Assembly (NCBI RefSeq): GCF_026626745.1
Contig: NZ_JAPNJW010000001.1
Coordinates: 2,464,001 to 2,528,000 of the forward strand
Source: Nannocystis sp. RBIL2
Lineage (GTDB): Bacteria; Myxococcota_A; Polyangia; Nannocystales; Nannocystaceae
DNA length: 64,000 nucleotides
Reading direction: 5' to 3'
Positions 17,001 through 24,747 of the stretch are shown here, piece by piece. The notes beneath the pieces are model-generated. The model had not been told where the DNA came from. It saw only the letters and a list, made by a program, of their open reading frames with translations, and did not search any database. The translations under genes were made by a program, and so were the position numbers. Positions within the stretch are counted from its first letter, which is position 1, and each line of letters opens with the position of its first letter.

Positions 17001-17124
17001 GGTCGTCGCTCTGCGGCGGCCCCGCCAGCGCCCGCGGGATGGTGTCGCTGTCGCCGAGGGCAGGCTCCGGCGTGGGCGGACCCCCGGCCTCTTCCGTGTC
17101 CGCGTCTGTCTCGAGGTTCGCCAT
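14059..17124 (-). CDS. Eukaryotic-type Ser/Thr protein kinase with transmembrane helix and TPR domain
   Basis: 1021 residues from ATG 17124. After an acidic ~60-residue leader comes a complete kinase domain. The Gly loop is GRGGMGVVYAAYD, the lysine is in KVAVKVLLG, the catalytic loop is HRDFKPANVMV, the metal-binding motif is VLDFGLARA, and the activation-segment end is GTPAYMSPE. One transmembrane helix follows (VAALGLTAVVTATAAFFAA). The long extracytoplasmic part begins with paired Cys and goes on to about ten TPR-like helices (AALYGRAVAVSEGLLG, AQAHLDRALAEAP). This is the standard myxobacterial Pkn-TPR design: an inner-membrane receptor phosphorylating cytoplasmic targets. The substrate is unknown. 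A long antisense open frame here is a GC artefact. Confidence 0.9.
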   Translation of the reverse strand: MANLETDADTEEAGGPPTPEPALGDSDTIPRALAGPPQSDDPIDKQLVKRALFPRRTTPVQIGRFQILSLVGRGGMGVVYAAYDDLLDRKVAVKVLLGEAVRDLALSRGRLMREAQAMARLQHPNIVTVHEVGQSDDQVFVAMEFVRGTTLDAWVREDRPWREVVATFVRAGRGLEAAHRAGLIHRDFKPANVMVGDDGAVKVLDFGLARAADDGTQMAIDLPRHVNQADSHLAPLTRTGVVLGTPAYMSPEAHGGEPSTAASDQFSFCVSLYQCLYKQPPFDTTSMATLLADLRRGKVAPPPASTPVPARLFRALRRGLASAPEERFPSMAALLAELEHDPGATRRRVAALGLTAVVTATAAFFAAARVPAVQRCPDAQAELAGVWDATRAAAVRDALKAIGTPAAADALAGVLPRIDRYAASWVEMRNEACAAHDEARQSSQLFDLRTACLDQRRAGLDALVAALTQVDAAGLGGAVQAAAALPPLSRCAEVDALVADIPPPEEAHLRVAVQAHREALARAQAREDAGQYALGEVLVEDVLKDSSALAYEPLRAEALLHRGSLAMEAGRHAQAEAAFGEAMLAALGCGHAAVAAQSSSKLAYLRAIPLSRPQDARADVPLATALNHRVEADVDLYAEFLNNMGAVTAVSGDREATRDYWERAAALREAHGRGETLKGLETLANLGWLARAQHRAEDMAALYGRAVAVSEGLLGPRHSSHMRYAWMLADSQWRLGRPRQALAAMRSIEQRFDGLDNAYVRSMILHGMAQMELEEGLLPAAQAHLDRALAEAPATSMQVDVVLSERVRLFALLGDAEAMQREYDRGLARLPAPPQVSDDKYQWLLSARGRGLEALGRSAEALEPLEQLHAALVAAELPIEAAPTAVSLAEIQLKLGRLDEAESSLQGARADLERLTPPNNLVLARANLVLAELSLQRGRFQEAAEFAGAALTVYEAVAEPDHLPALRARFARARALTGDAPKVPAEARLLVDAAIAGWRGKSREAELRRATEWLAAHGAAP

Positions 17125-17396
17125 CGCAACGATCGACCGCGACAGTGTGGCTGATAATGATGGCCACATGACGCCCGGCCCGTCGTGCCGACGCTCGATC
17201 AGGTCACACGTCCGCGCGACGGGGACGCCCGCGGTCCGCGCCGGACGACGGTCCTGAGCCGCTCGCCGATGGAGCGGCCAAAACGCGACCCAGAGGCGCT
17301 TTGCCGCGGTTTCCGGCCGGGGAGAGAGAAACTTTCGTCCGGGGCCAATTGATCGCCGGCCGGCGATCACCTGCCGGGTGTAGTTCGGGCACTACC
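17125..17396. promoter_or_regulatory. Divergent intergenic region between kinase and ADYC-like lipoprotein
   Basis: 272 bp holding the start regions of two divergent genes. An inverted GGCCGG-rich stretch (17318-17366, including GATCGCCGGCCGGCGATC, a perfect 18-bp palindrome at 17351-17368) lies about 30 bp upstream of the lipoprotein start at 17397. The palindrome is a good operator or hairpin candidate. No clear -10/-35 consensus seen. Confidence 0.4.
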
Positions 17397-18512
17397 ATGA
17401 ACAAGCTGAAGAACTCCTGCTTCCTCCTGGCTTCCACCCTCTCCCTCGCCGTCGGCTGCGACGAGCCGCGCGCGGGCGACCTCGACGACTTCGACGACTT
17501 CGGCGCCGGCACCGCTTTCCGCTGTGAGGGCTCCTCCTGCCCCCCGCCGGTGATCGGCAACACCTCGTTGATCGGCGACCATCCGATGTCGAACCTCAAG
17601 GAGGCGCTCAACTCCGACGCCGCCAACTACAGCGCGGACATCCGGATCACCGGCGGCACTGGGCTCCACGACGAAATCCCGCGCACGATCACCGAGATCG
17701 ACGTCAAGGAAGACGGCCAGCTCAAGCTCAAGCTCGGCACGTTCGGCTGGATCGACGGCGAGTGGGTCGAGGGCGCAGTGTTCAACCTCCTCGTCACGCC
17801 GCACGACCCGAGCGAGCCGGCGTTCACCGGCCGGCTGAAGATCCAGGACGCCGAGTGCGAGCCGGGCCAGTACCTGCCCGAGATGACCATGTGCCGCTAC
17901 GTGTTCGTCACCGACGTCGAGCCCTATGACGACGAGGTCTATCCGGAGACGACGAAGGGCTCCGGGTGGTACCACACGTGCCCCGACGACAATGAGGGCG
18001 GCACGCTCGGCGCGGCGTATCGCTTCAGCTCGGTCCTGAACCACGAGGTCTCGCTCGGCTACACCGTCGTCGGCGGCCCGACGATCGACCTCGCCCCGGG
18101 CACCTTCATCAACGGCTGCCTCAACGGCGCGGTGTCGAAGGCTCAGTACCGGCTCAACGTCTTCTACGAGCCGGGGCTGTACCGCAACCTCCAGGCCAGC
18201 CAGCGCACGGCGATGTTGCGCATGTGGATGGCGTGGCATGGTGGCGAGCCGCGCACCCAGCCCGGCAAGCTGATCTCGCCGCACGACCCGATCGGCGGCC
18301 TGTTCACCTGGACCTCCGATCCGGCCTGGCAGATCGAGGGCGCCTACACCGCGACCGGCGCCAGCTGCCGCGGCGGCGCGCTCGCCACCGGCGTCCATCG
18401 CCGGTACCTCAACCCGGTGGCGAACCTGCCCGGCTGGTCCTCCCTGCCCCACTGCAACACCGCGGCCAAGGTCGCCGAGTTCGGCGTGCTCGGGGTCAAG
18501 GTCAACAACTGA
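17397..18512 (+). CDS. Lipoprotein with probable ADYC-like domain
   Basis: 371 residues from ATG 17397 (MNKLKNSCFLLA). The signal peptide ends in lipobox LAVGC. An acidic linker (GDLDDFDDFGAG) leads to a secreted domain with four or more Cys. Its centre (FINGCLNGAVSKAQYRLN, AMLRMWMAWHGGEPRTQPG, LISPHDPIGG) follows the layout of the myxobacterial ADYC family, in which a Cys-containing helix is followed by an ADYCGDG-like block, a Thr/Pro site and a D-x-G turn. The ADYC signature itself is replaced by MAWHGGE, so this would be a divergent member. That assignment is from memory of the family and is tentative. Predicted outer-membrane anchored; function unknown. Confidence 0.6.
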   Translation: MNKLKNSCFLLASTLSLAVGCDEPRAGDLDDFDDFGAGTAFRCEGSSCPPPVIGNTSLIGDHPMSNLKEALNSDAANYSADIRITGGTGLHDEIPRTITEIDVKEDGQLKLKLGTFGWIDGEWVEGAVFNLLVTPHDPSEPAFTGRLKIQDAECEPGQYLPEMTMCRYVFVTDVEPYDDEVYPETTKGSGWYHTCPDDNEGGTLGAAYRFSSVLNHEVSLGYTVVGGPTIDLAPGTFINGCLNGAVSKAQYRLNVFYEPGLYRNLQASQRTAMLRMWMAWHGGEPRTQPGKLISPHDPIGGLFTWTSDPAWQIEGAYTATGASCRGGALATGVHRRYLNPVANLPGWSSLPHCNTAAKVAEFGVLGVKVNN

Positions 18513-18567
18513 GCCCAGTCGCAGCTCCTGCGAGCGGTCTGGCATATTCATAAAAACGATGCGCGGC

Positions 18568-18736
18568 GAATCGGCCTTCCCGGCTCGCCGCGCATCCTCG
18601 CGATCACGCGATGGTGCTCGCATCCATGTTCGATGCAAGGCGCTCCCGGCTCTGCCGCGCATCCTCTCGACCGAGAGACCTCCTCGCATCCATGTTTCGA
18701 TGCAAGGCGCTCCCGGCTCCGCCGCGCATTCTCTCG
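18568..18736. repeat. Tandem repeat, about 66 bp period, two and a half copies
   Basis: Copy A (18617-18669) and copy B (18683-18736) both read CTCGCATCCATGTT(T)CGATGC, then AAGGCGCTCCCGGCTC(T/C)GCCGCGCAT, with only a few differences. A partial copy (CCCGGCTCGCCGCGCATCC) precedes them near 18578. Each full unit contains a GCATC...GATGC hairpin. The array fills the gap upstream of the 18777 lipoprotein gene. Its reading frames give repetitive peptides but no credible gene. Confidence 0.75.
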
Positions 18737-18776
18737 TCCGGGCGACCCCGCGCTCCGCTCCGTGGTAGCGTCGGCC

Positions 18777-20021
18777 ATGCTCGCTCGCCGGCTCGCCCTC
18801 GCCTGCTCGCTCGCCGGCGCCTGCACCCCGCTACAACCTGTCCCCGAGGACATCTCGGAGCCGCCTCCCAGCGAGCTTGAGCCTGTCCCTTCGGACAGGG
18901 AACACTCGAGCCGCACGCTGCAGCTCGCCGCAGTGTCCGACGAAGCGCTCGCGGTCCGTCCGCTGGCGGGCGGCAGCGTCGCGGTGTACGGCCGCGGCGT
19001 GCTCGCGCTCGCGCTCGGCGACGCCCCGCTGCACAGTGAGACCGAGTGGCGACGCGGCTGGCCGGACGAGTGGGTGATGGCAGTGGGCGGCCGCTGGCCC
19101 GACCACGCCTTCCTCAGCGCCGTGGCCAGCGTCACGCGCACCGGCATGACCTACGGGGTCAAACGCTGGCGCAATCGCGCGTGGGTCGACGCCCCGCTCG
19201 CCGGCGCCCCGCCGATGCTCGCGTACTACAGCGACTTCGCGGTCACGCAGGACGGCGCGCTCCTCGGCCTGCGCGGGCACGTCGACGACCCGACGCTCGG
19301 CGGCGACCTCGCCTCGTCGCAGCAGGCGTCGATCGACCGCCTCGACGACGGCCCCCCGCCGCCGTGGCCGGCGCTGCCGAAAGGACTCGTCGCCGATCGG
19401 CTGCTCACCTTCGGCGACGGCTCGGTGATCGTGGTCGGCATCGCCTCCGCGTTCACGCCGGCGATCCATCGCTGGACGCCCGGAGCCCGCAAGTGGACCG
19501 CCATGCCGCCCCCGCCGGAGCGGAGCGACCCGGAGCTCGGCCAGGCCCCGGCCTTCGTGGTCGGCCGCGATCCCGCGGGGCTGTACGCGTACCGCTGCCT
19601 GGTCGCCGAGCAACCTGCCCTCGAGCGCATGTCCCAAGGGACATGGCAGCCGTTCCCCCAGCCGGGAGGCGGCTGCATCACCTCGCTGGCCGAGGCCCCC
19701 GACGGGACTCTGTGGCTCGTCAACGATCGCGGCCTGCACCGCCGGCGCCAGGGCTCGGCCCCCTGGGAGCCAGTCCCTCTCGCGCCGGTCGACGCCCCCG
19801 GCAAGCCGGTCGCCGCCCTGCCCGGCGCCCCGGAGCCGCCGCCCCCGGGCCCCGAACCGCTGGTGCCGCAACAGGTGCTGGCGCTCGACCGCGGCGAGCT
19901 TTGGGTGGTCGCCACGATCCAGGATCCGAAGCAGGAGCGAACGCGCTGGGCGGTGCTGACGACGCGTACGGTGATCGCTCCGCTACAATTACGCCCACTG
20001 TCCGAACGCACAGGTTCTTAA
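18777..20021 (+). CDS. Lipoprotein with probable beta-propeller fold
   Basis: 414 residues from ATG 18777. MLARRLALACSLAGAC gives a signal peptide and lipobox (LAGAC). The mature part has repeated blade-like segments with Trp/Asp/Gly turns (VAVYGRGVLALALGD, RWTPGARKWTAMPPP, APDGTLWLVNDRGLH, LDRGELWVVATIQD). These suggest a six- or seven-bladed propeller of the Kelch/NHL kind. It is probably anchored at the cell surface. Unusually, the coding sequence contains three perfect TGTCC/GGACA-type hairpins (18839-18852, 18882-18899, 19628-19645), the same motif as the intergenic repeats. They may have been inserted and tolerated in frame. Confidence 0.6.
   Translation: MLARRLALACSLAGACTPLQPVPEDISEPPPSELEPVPSDREHSSRTLQLAAVSDEALAVRPLAGGSVAVYGRGVLALALGDAPLHSETEWRRGWPDEWVMAVGGRWPDHAFLSAVASVTRTGMTYGVKRWRNRAWVDAPLAGAPPMLAYYSDFAVTQDGALLGLRGHVDDPTLGGDLASSQQASIDRLDDGPPPPWPALPKGLVADRLLTFGDGSVIVVGIASAFTPAIHRWTPGARKWTAMPPPPERSDPELGQAPAFVVGRDPAGLYAYRCLVAEQPALERMSQGTWQPFPQPGGGCITSLAEAPDGTLWLVNDRGLHRRRQGSAPWEPVPLAPVDAPGKPVAALPGAPEPPPPGPEPLVPQQVLALDRGELWVVATIQDPKQERTRWAVLTTRTVIAPLQLRPLSERTGS
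18839..18899. repeat. Two TGTCC/GGACA hairpins inside a coding region
   Basis: TGTCC-CCGA-GGACA (18839-18852) and CCTGTCC-CTTC-GGACAGG (18882-18899), both perfect stems, 30 bp apart within the propeller lipoprotein gene just after its signal-peptide codons. Confidence 0.7.
19628..19645. repeat. Perfect CATGTCCC/GGGACATG inverted repeat inside a coding region
   Basis: Eight-bp arms separated by AA, encoding part of RMSQGTW in the propeller lipoprotein. It matches the arm sequence of the intergenic CATGTCC hairpins. Confidence 0.75.
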
Positions 20022-20087
20022 AAAAACGCCGCCTGAGCTCGGCCATGAACGCCGCTGAGCTTGCGACTCAACAGAAACTCTCGCCGC

Positions 20088-21386
20088 ATGTGGAACCTCG
20101 CTCGCCGCCGGCTCGTCGGGCACATCCCTGCCCCTGATTTCTCGCCCGAGCTCGTCGCGCGGCTGGCCCGGCTGCGCGCCGACGATTTGCTCGAGCTCGT
20201 CTGCGATCCGCGCGAGACCTGGTGGCGGCGCCAGCCGTGCGCCCTCGCCCTCCGGGGCCGCGTCCCGTCCGCGGGCGTGCCTCGCCTGATCGCCCGGATC
20301 CGCGACGTGAAGGACGTCGCCGAGGTGCGCCGCGCGATCCTCGAGGCCCTCGGCGACGCCGAGCTCGGCCCACACGCCGGCGAGCTGCTCCAGTGGTTGC
20401 GCGCCGCTCGCGAGCCCGAGGTCGGCTACGACATGGCGCCGGCGATCTTGCTCGCCCGCGCGCGCCTGCGCGACGCCTCGGCCGCGCCGCAGCTCGCCGA
20501 GCTCGCCGCCGATCCCTGGACGCACCGGCGGCTCGCTGGCGAGGCAGCCGTCGACGTCCTGATCGCCACGGTCGGCCTCGACTCAGTGCTCGCCGCGCTC
20601 GGGGCCGCCGACCTGCCCGCCCTCGCCTTCTCCGCCGAAGCATGGGCACACCGGCTGCTCGGCGTGCGCCTGCTCGACAGGTCAGGTGGTGACATCATCC
20701 CGGCCCTCGCCGACGCCGAAGTCATCGTCGCTCACCAGGCGCACCTGCTGCTCATCGGCTCGCCGCTCCCCGACGAGGTCTTGTGGGCAGTCGTCGCCGC
20801 GCACGGCCCCGCCGCGACCGCCTGGACCGGGGATGAGTGCCCGCGCGGCCCGGCGGGCGCGTGCCTGTGGGCGCTGTGCGTCCTCCGCGGCCGCGGCCGC
20901 GACGTCGCTGACGCCTGGCGTTCGCTCGGCGGCCCGCGGGTGCCGCCCGACGACGTGCGCCGGGCCATCGCCACCGCGTACGTCCCCGGCCAGCGGCAGA
21001 CCGATCCGCGCTGGCTGCTCGAGGCCGCCGTCCTGCCGTTCACCCCGCCGGACGAGTCCGCCCTGCTCGCGCAGGCCCACGCTGCCCTCGCGGCCGCCGC
21101 CCTCGCGCCCCAGCCCGCGCGCTCCGCCGGCGAATTGCACAATCAAGGCGAGGGCACCTATTCCGACATCGCCTTTACTGGTGGCACCGTCTCGATCAGC
21201 GCGCTCGGGCCGTTCGCCTCCTTCGAAGACGACGACCGCCGCGCCCGCGACGCCCTGGTCGCGGCCGGCTTCCGCGTCATCGACCCCGCCCCCGCCACCG
21301 ACGAGGTCACCGGCCTCCACGTGTACTTCTTCGGCCGCCGCGGCCCGCTGTGCGTCCACGACCTGCTGTTCTACTGGCAGGATTGA
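20088..21386 (+). CDS. HEAT-repeat-like protein of unknown function
   Basis: 432 residues from ATG 20088 (MWNLARRRLVG); a TTG at 20061 would add nine residues. No signal peptide or membrane helix, so probably cytoplasmic. The chain is made of repeated amphipathic helix pairs with HEAT-like spacing (VPRLIARIRDVKDVAEVRRAI, AAPQLAELAADPWTHRRLAGEA, IIPALADAEVIVAHQAHLLL). The C-terminal ~90 residues differ and look like a small alpha/beta domain (DIAFTGGTVSISALGPF, GLHVYFFGRRGPLCVHDLLF). I know no function. It ends 35 bp before a good terminator. Confidence 0.6.
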   Translation: MWNLARRRLVGHIPAPDFSPELVARLARLRADDLLELVCDPRETWWRRQPCALALRGRVPSAGVPRLIARIRDVKDVAEVRRAILEALGDAELGPHAGELLQWLRAAREPEVGYDMAPAILLARARLRDASAAPQLAELAADPWTHRRLAGEAAVDVLIATVGLDSVLAALGAADLPALAFSAEAWAHRLLGVRLLDRSGGDIIPALADAEVIVAHQAHLLLIGSPLPDEVLWAVVAAHGPAATAWTGDECPRGPAGACLWALCVLRGRGRDVADAWRSLGGPRVPPDDVRRAIATAYVPGQRQTDPRWLLEAAVLPFTPPDESALLAQAHAALAAAALAPQPARSAGELHNQGEGTYSDIAFTGGTVSISALGPFASFEDDDRRARDALVAAGFRVIDPAPATDEVTGLHVYFFGRRGPLCVHDLLFYWQD

Positions 21387-21420
21387 GCCGGCCGCGTCAC
21401 GCTCGAACCGAGCGACGCGG

Positions 21421-21450
21421 GCCCGGCTGCTCGCCAGCCGGGCAGCTTTT
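21421..21450 (+). terminator. Rho-independent terminator after the HEAT-like gene
   Basis: GCCCGGCT (21421-21428) pairs perfectly with AGCCGGGC (21436-21443) over a 7-base loop, followed by AGCTTTT. A second GC-rich hairpin with a small bulge (21395-21420) precedes it. It lies between convergent genes. Confidence 0.75.
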
Positions 21451-21464
21451 GACCAAACGTAGAA

Positions 21465-22133
21465 TCAGCGCAGGAACGGCAGGCCTTTCGCCACCCGCTG
21501 GCGCAGCTTCGTGTCGTCGAGCTCGATCTCGTCGTCCTCTTCGCCGCGCAGAACCTCGTCGACCAGGACCTCGCGCAGGTTCTTCGGCACCAGCGCCTGG
21601 ACCCGAGCCTTGAGAGCCGCGGGCACCCGGTACTCCGCCCCGTGGCCGACGACCGCCTTCGCCTCGAGGCTGCCGCGAATATTGAAATGATGGTTCTCGG
21701 GGTGGAACAGCGGCGTCACGACGTCCTTGCCGATCGTCGCGCCGTAGTCGTTATAAAAACCGATGAGGGCCTCGGTCGCCGTGAGCGTGCCCGCGACGCC
21801 GAGAGTGCCGGTCGTGATCACTCGCCTGGCCGTCATGTCCCCGAGGACGAACACCCCGCAGGCCGGATCGTCCGTGTCCTCGTAGAGCCCCTCGACGCGG
21901 AGCGAGCCGCGGACCACGAGGCCCATCAGGCCGTGCTTGAACGTGTCGAGATCGCCGTCGACGTCGAGATCGCCGTCGACCACCACGATGTCGTAGACCG
22001 CCCCGTCGACCATGTCGTCCTCGAACAGCGGCGCCGCGTCGGCGAAGCCCTCGGTCAGCGCGCGGATCTCCTCGATCGTGACTTCTTCGGCCTGCCAGGA
22101 TCGTCCGAGCTTCGGCTTCTGCGTGTCGGTCAT
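21465..22133 (-). CDS. Beta-solenoid-like protein of unknown function
   Basis: 222 residues, ATG 22133 preceded by GAGGAG six bases away. No signal peptide. After a ~40-residue helical start comes a run of short hydrophobic strands with Gly/Asp turns (IVVVDGDLDVDGDL, GLVVRGSLRVEG, GVFVLGDMTARRV, TTGTLGVAGTLTA). This is the pattern of a left- or right-handed beta-helix such as bactofilin-type polymer-forming proteins. The C-terminus is charged and helical. Resemblance to bactofilins is structural guesswork. It could equally be one of the many uncharacterised solenoid proteins found in large Gram-negative genomes. Confidence 0.55.
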   Translation of the reverse strand: MTDTQKPKLGRSWQAEEVTIEEIRALTEGFADAAPLFEDDMVDGAVYDIVVVDGDLDVDGDLDTFKHGLMGLVVRGSLRVEGLYEDTDDPACGVFVLGDMTARRVITTGTLGVAGTLTATEALIGFYNDYGATIGKDVVTPLFHPENHHFNIRGSLEAKAVVGHGAEYRVPAALKARVQALVPKNLREVLVDEVLRGEEDDEIELDDTKLRQRVAKGLPFLR

Positions 22134-22259
22134 CAGTGCTCCTCTCGCGCCATCCTACGCGATCGAGCGCCGCCCCACGAGCCGCCTCGCGCGAGCACGA
22201 GGCGACGTGCGCCTCGTGATCGTCATCCGCCCTGCGGTGCTCGTCGCAGCAATCCGCGA

Positions 22260-23354
22260 TCACTGCAGCGGCGCCGGCCCGACGTAGCGGGACGCCGGGC
22301 GGATGAGCCGGCCCGTCGCGGATTGCTCGAGCACGTGGGCGCACCAGCCGGCGACGCGACCGGCGGCGAACGTCGGCGAGAACGCGGCGCGATCGAGGCC
22401 GACCGCGTCGAGCAGCACCGCCGTATAAAACTCGACGTTCGCGGCCAGCGGGCGATCGGGGTACTTCGCGCGCAGGGCTCCCTCGGCCGCGCGCTCGACC
22501 GCGCGGGCCAGCGCCAGGCGGCCGTTCGACACCCCTGCTTGCTCGAGCCGGGCCAGCGCCGCCTCGAGCACCGCCGCTCGCGGATCGCGGACGCGGTAGA
22601 TCCGGTGGCCCATTCCCATGATGCGCCGGCCTGCAGCCAGCTCCGCCTCGATCCACCGCGCCGCGCCGGCCGGCTCGCCGATCGCGTCGAGCATGTCGAG
22701 CACCGGCCCCGGCGCGCCGCCGTGGAGCGGCCCCTTCAGCGCCCCGATCGCCGCCACGATCGCCGACACCGCGTCCGAGCCGGTCGACGCCACCACGCGC
22801 GCGGCGAACGTCGACGCGTTCATCCCGTGGTCGGCCACGGTCACCAGATAGGCCTCCAGGGCCGCCACGCGCGCCGGATCGGGCGCCTCGCCGGTGAGCA
22901 TGCGCAGGTAGTCGGCGGCGTGGGGCAGCGCGGGGTCGGGCGCGAGCGGCTGCCCGCCCGCGCGTACGCGGGCCCACGCCGCGGCGAACACCGCCACCGC
23001 GCCGGTGAGGTTGGCCGGCGCGTCGAAGCCGTCGTCGGCGCTCAGGCGGGCCATCGCGGCCCGCAGCGCGTCCATGCCGTCGGCGAAGCGCCCCAGCTCG
23101 TCGGCGTGCAGCCGCGCGAACGCCCGCACCCTGCCCTCGGCCAGCGCCTGGCGGGTCGCATCGGCCGCGGCGGCCTGCGGCAGCGCGCCGGTCCACAGCA
23201 GCCCCGCGAGCGCCTCGAACGAGGTCCCGCCGGCCAGGCGCTCGATGTCGTGGCCGGCCAAGACCAGCCGTCCGCGCTCGCCGTCGACCTCGCTGAGCCG
23301 CGTGTCCGCCACCACCACGCCGTCCAGACCGCTCCTCGTCACCGTCGTATCCAT
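22260..23354 (-). CDS. Citrate synthase-family enzyme
   Basis: 364 residues; ATG 23354 has AGGAGG six bases upstream. Type II-like short citrate synthase: substrate and catalytic blocks are LKGPLHGGAPG (first His), GMGHRIYRVRDPRA (second His and Arg) and NVEFYTAVLL. In citrate synthases the last block normally reads NVDFY, the Asp being the catalytic base; here it is Glu. The family condenses acetyl-CoA or propionyl-CoA with oxaloacetate in the cytoplasm, so this may be a citrate or 2-methylcitrate synthase. It is divergent from a second citrate synthase homologue fused to a helix-turn-helix, with only 96 bp between them. The two are probably functionally linked. Confidence 0.85.
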   Translation of the reverse strand: MDTTVTRSGLDGVVVADTRLSEVDGERGRLVLAGHDIERLAGGTSFEALAGLLWTGALPQAAAADATRQALAEGRVRAFARLHADELGRFADGMDALRAAMARLSADDGFDAPANLTGAVAVFAAAWARVRAGGQPLAPDPALPHAADYLRMLTGEAPDPARVAALEAYLVTVADHGMNASTFAARVVASTGSDAVSAIVAAIGALKGPLHGGAPGPVLDMLDAIGEPAGAARWIEAELAAGRRIMGMGHRIYRVRDPRAAVLEAALARLEQAGVSNGRLALARAVERAAEGALRAKYPDRPLAANVEFYTAVLLDAVGLDRAAFSPTFAAGRVAGWCAHVLEQSATGRLIRPASRYVGPAPLQ

Positions 23355-23390
23355 GCGTTCCTCCTGGCCACGAGCTTGGGCCGGCGGATG

Positions 23391-23404
23391 ACGTTGATCA
23401 ACGT
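23391..23404. promoter_or_regulatory. Perfect palindrome ACGTTGATCAACGT between divergent citrate synthase genes
   Basis: A 14-bp perfect palindrome, overlapped by a second direct copy of its half site (ACGTTGAT at 23401-23408, ten bases on). It lies 37 bp before one start and 47 bp before the other. It is the natural candidate operator for the MerR-like helix-turn-helix of the 23451 gene. Confidence 0.6.
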
Positions 23405-23450
23405 TGATTCGACAATCCATCATTCGCTTGATATCACCCATGGCGACACC

Positions 23451-24707
23451 ATGACCGAAGGCCCCGACGCGCACGACGAGGACCCAGTCTTCTTGAGCGG
23501 CAAGGAGGCCGCCGCGCTGCTCGGCGTCAAGCGGGCCACCCTCTACGCCTACGCCAGCCGCGGCCTCGTGCGCAGCGAGCCGGGCGGGCCCGGGCGCGAG
23601 CGCCGGTACAGCCGCGAGGACCTCGAGCGGCTCAAGGCCCGCAGCGACGCCCGCTCGGGCCACGGCCCGGTGGCCGCCGGCGCGCTGCGCTGGGGCGAGC
23701 CGGTGCTCGAGTCGGCGCTGACGGCGATCGACGCCTCCGGCCCGCGCTACCGCGGCCGCCCTGCCGTCGAGCTGGCGGCGTCGAGCTCGTTCGAGGCGGT
23801 CGCCGAGCTGCTGTGGTCGGGCGCGTTGCCCGAGCAGGCCCCGCAGTGGCTGGCCCCGGGCCTCGGCCTGCGCCTGCCCTCGCTCACCGCCTTGCTGCCC
23901 GACGGCGCCCCGCCGCTCGTGGCCCTCGCGCTCGCAGTGCCGGCCCTCGGCGCCGCCGACCCCGACCGCTACAACCCCGCCCCCGGCCCCGAGCTCGTCC
24001 GCGCCCGCGCCCTGCTCGTGCGCATGGCCGCGCTGGCCGGGGCGGGCCTCGCGGTCGACCACGTCCGCCCCGCGCTCGCCGAGCCCGACGTCGCCGGCGC
24101 CCTCTTGGTCTCGCTCGGCGCCCCCGCCGGTCCGCGCGCTCGCCGGGTGATGGACCGCGCCCTGGTCCTGTCCGCCGACCACGAGCTCAACGCCTCCGCC
24201 TTCGCGGTGCGCGTCGCCGCCTCCGCCGGCGCCGACCTGTACGCCTGCGTCAGCGCCGGCCTGGCCACCCTGTCCGGCCCGCGCCACGGCGGCATGGCCG
24301 ACCGCGTCGAGGCGCTCGTCACCGAGGTCGGCAAGCCCGAGCACGCGCGCGCAGTCGTGCAGGAGCGAGCCCGCCGCGGCGAGGAGGTCCCGGGCTTCGG
24401 CCACCCGCTCTACCCCGACGGCGACCCACGCGCCGCCGCCCTGCTGGCCGCCGCCGCCGAGCACGCCCCGCGCAACCCGAAGGTCCGCACGCTCCTGGCG
24501 ATCGTCGCCGCCATGCGCGACGCCGGCCGCGACCCCGCCAACTTCGACGTCGGCCTGGTAGCCCTCGGCGCCGCGCTCGGCCTGCCTCCGCGCACCACCG
24601 TCGCCATCTTCGCCGTCGGCCGCGCCGCCGGCTGGCTGGCCCACGCCTTCGAACAGCGCGCCGCCGGCTTCCTCCTGCGCCCGCGCGCCCGCTACGTCGG
24701 CCCGTAA
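23451..24707 (+). CDS. Helix-turn-helix/citrate synthase fusion protein
   Basis: 418 residues from ATG 23451. Residues ~12-65 are a MerR/HTH_17-type DNA-binding domain (LSGKEAAALLGVKRATLYAYASRGLV, then RRYSREDLERLK). The rest is a citrate synthase fold: LSGPRHGGMADRV, GFGHPLYPDGDPRA and NFDVGLVALGAALGL keep both catalytic His and the Asp. Several core positions differ from true citrate synthases (for example the Arg after the second His). Such fusions are known in databases as citrate synthase family proteins. I infer a metabolite-sensing autoregulator or bifunctional enzyme controlling itself and the divergent 22260-23354 gene through the palindrome between them. Confidence 0.8.
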   Translation: MTEGPDAHDEDPVFLSGKEAAALLGVKRATLYAYASRGLVRSEPGGPGRERRYSREDLERLKARSDARSGHGPVAAGALRWGEPVLESALTAIDASGPRYRGRPAVELAASSSFEAVAELLWSGALPEQAPQWLAPGLGLRLPSLTALLPDGAPPLVALALAVPALGAADPDRYNPAPGPELVRARALLVRMAALAGAGLAVDHVRPALAEPDVAGALLVSLGAPAGPRARRVMDRALVLSADHELNASAFAVRVAASAGADLYACVSAGLATLSGPRHGGMADRVEALVTEVGKPEHARAVVQERARRGEEVPGFGHPLYPDGDPRAAALLAAAAEHAPRNPKVRTLLAIVAAMRDAGRDPANFDVGLVALGAALGLPPRTTVAIFAVGRAAGWLAHAFEQRAAGFLLRPRARYVGP

Positions 24708-24713
24708 ATGTTG

Positions 24714-24747
24714 CGACCGGCGCGACTATCGACAGTCGCGCCGGTCG
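24714..24747 (+). terminator. Strong hairpin terminator after the HTH-citrate synthase gene
   Basis: Perfect 14-bp stem CGACCGGCGCGACT / AGTCGCGCCGGTCG with loop ATCGAC, seven bases after the stop codon. There is no T-run, so termination may depend on the stem alone or on Rho. Confidence 0.7.

Noticed and set aside
14074..17154. Long open frame (>1000 codons) antisense to the Ser/Thr kinase
   Set aside because: Arg/His/Gly-rich translation with no domain; high GC keeps antisense frames open, while the sense frame has a complete kinase. The same applies to antisense frames over 32371-34893 and 56887-59988.
18548..19147. Minus-strand gene with repeated Arg/Ser/Cys peptides
   Set aside because: Produced by the tandem repeats and by the antisense of the propeller lipoprotein; no start context or domain.
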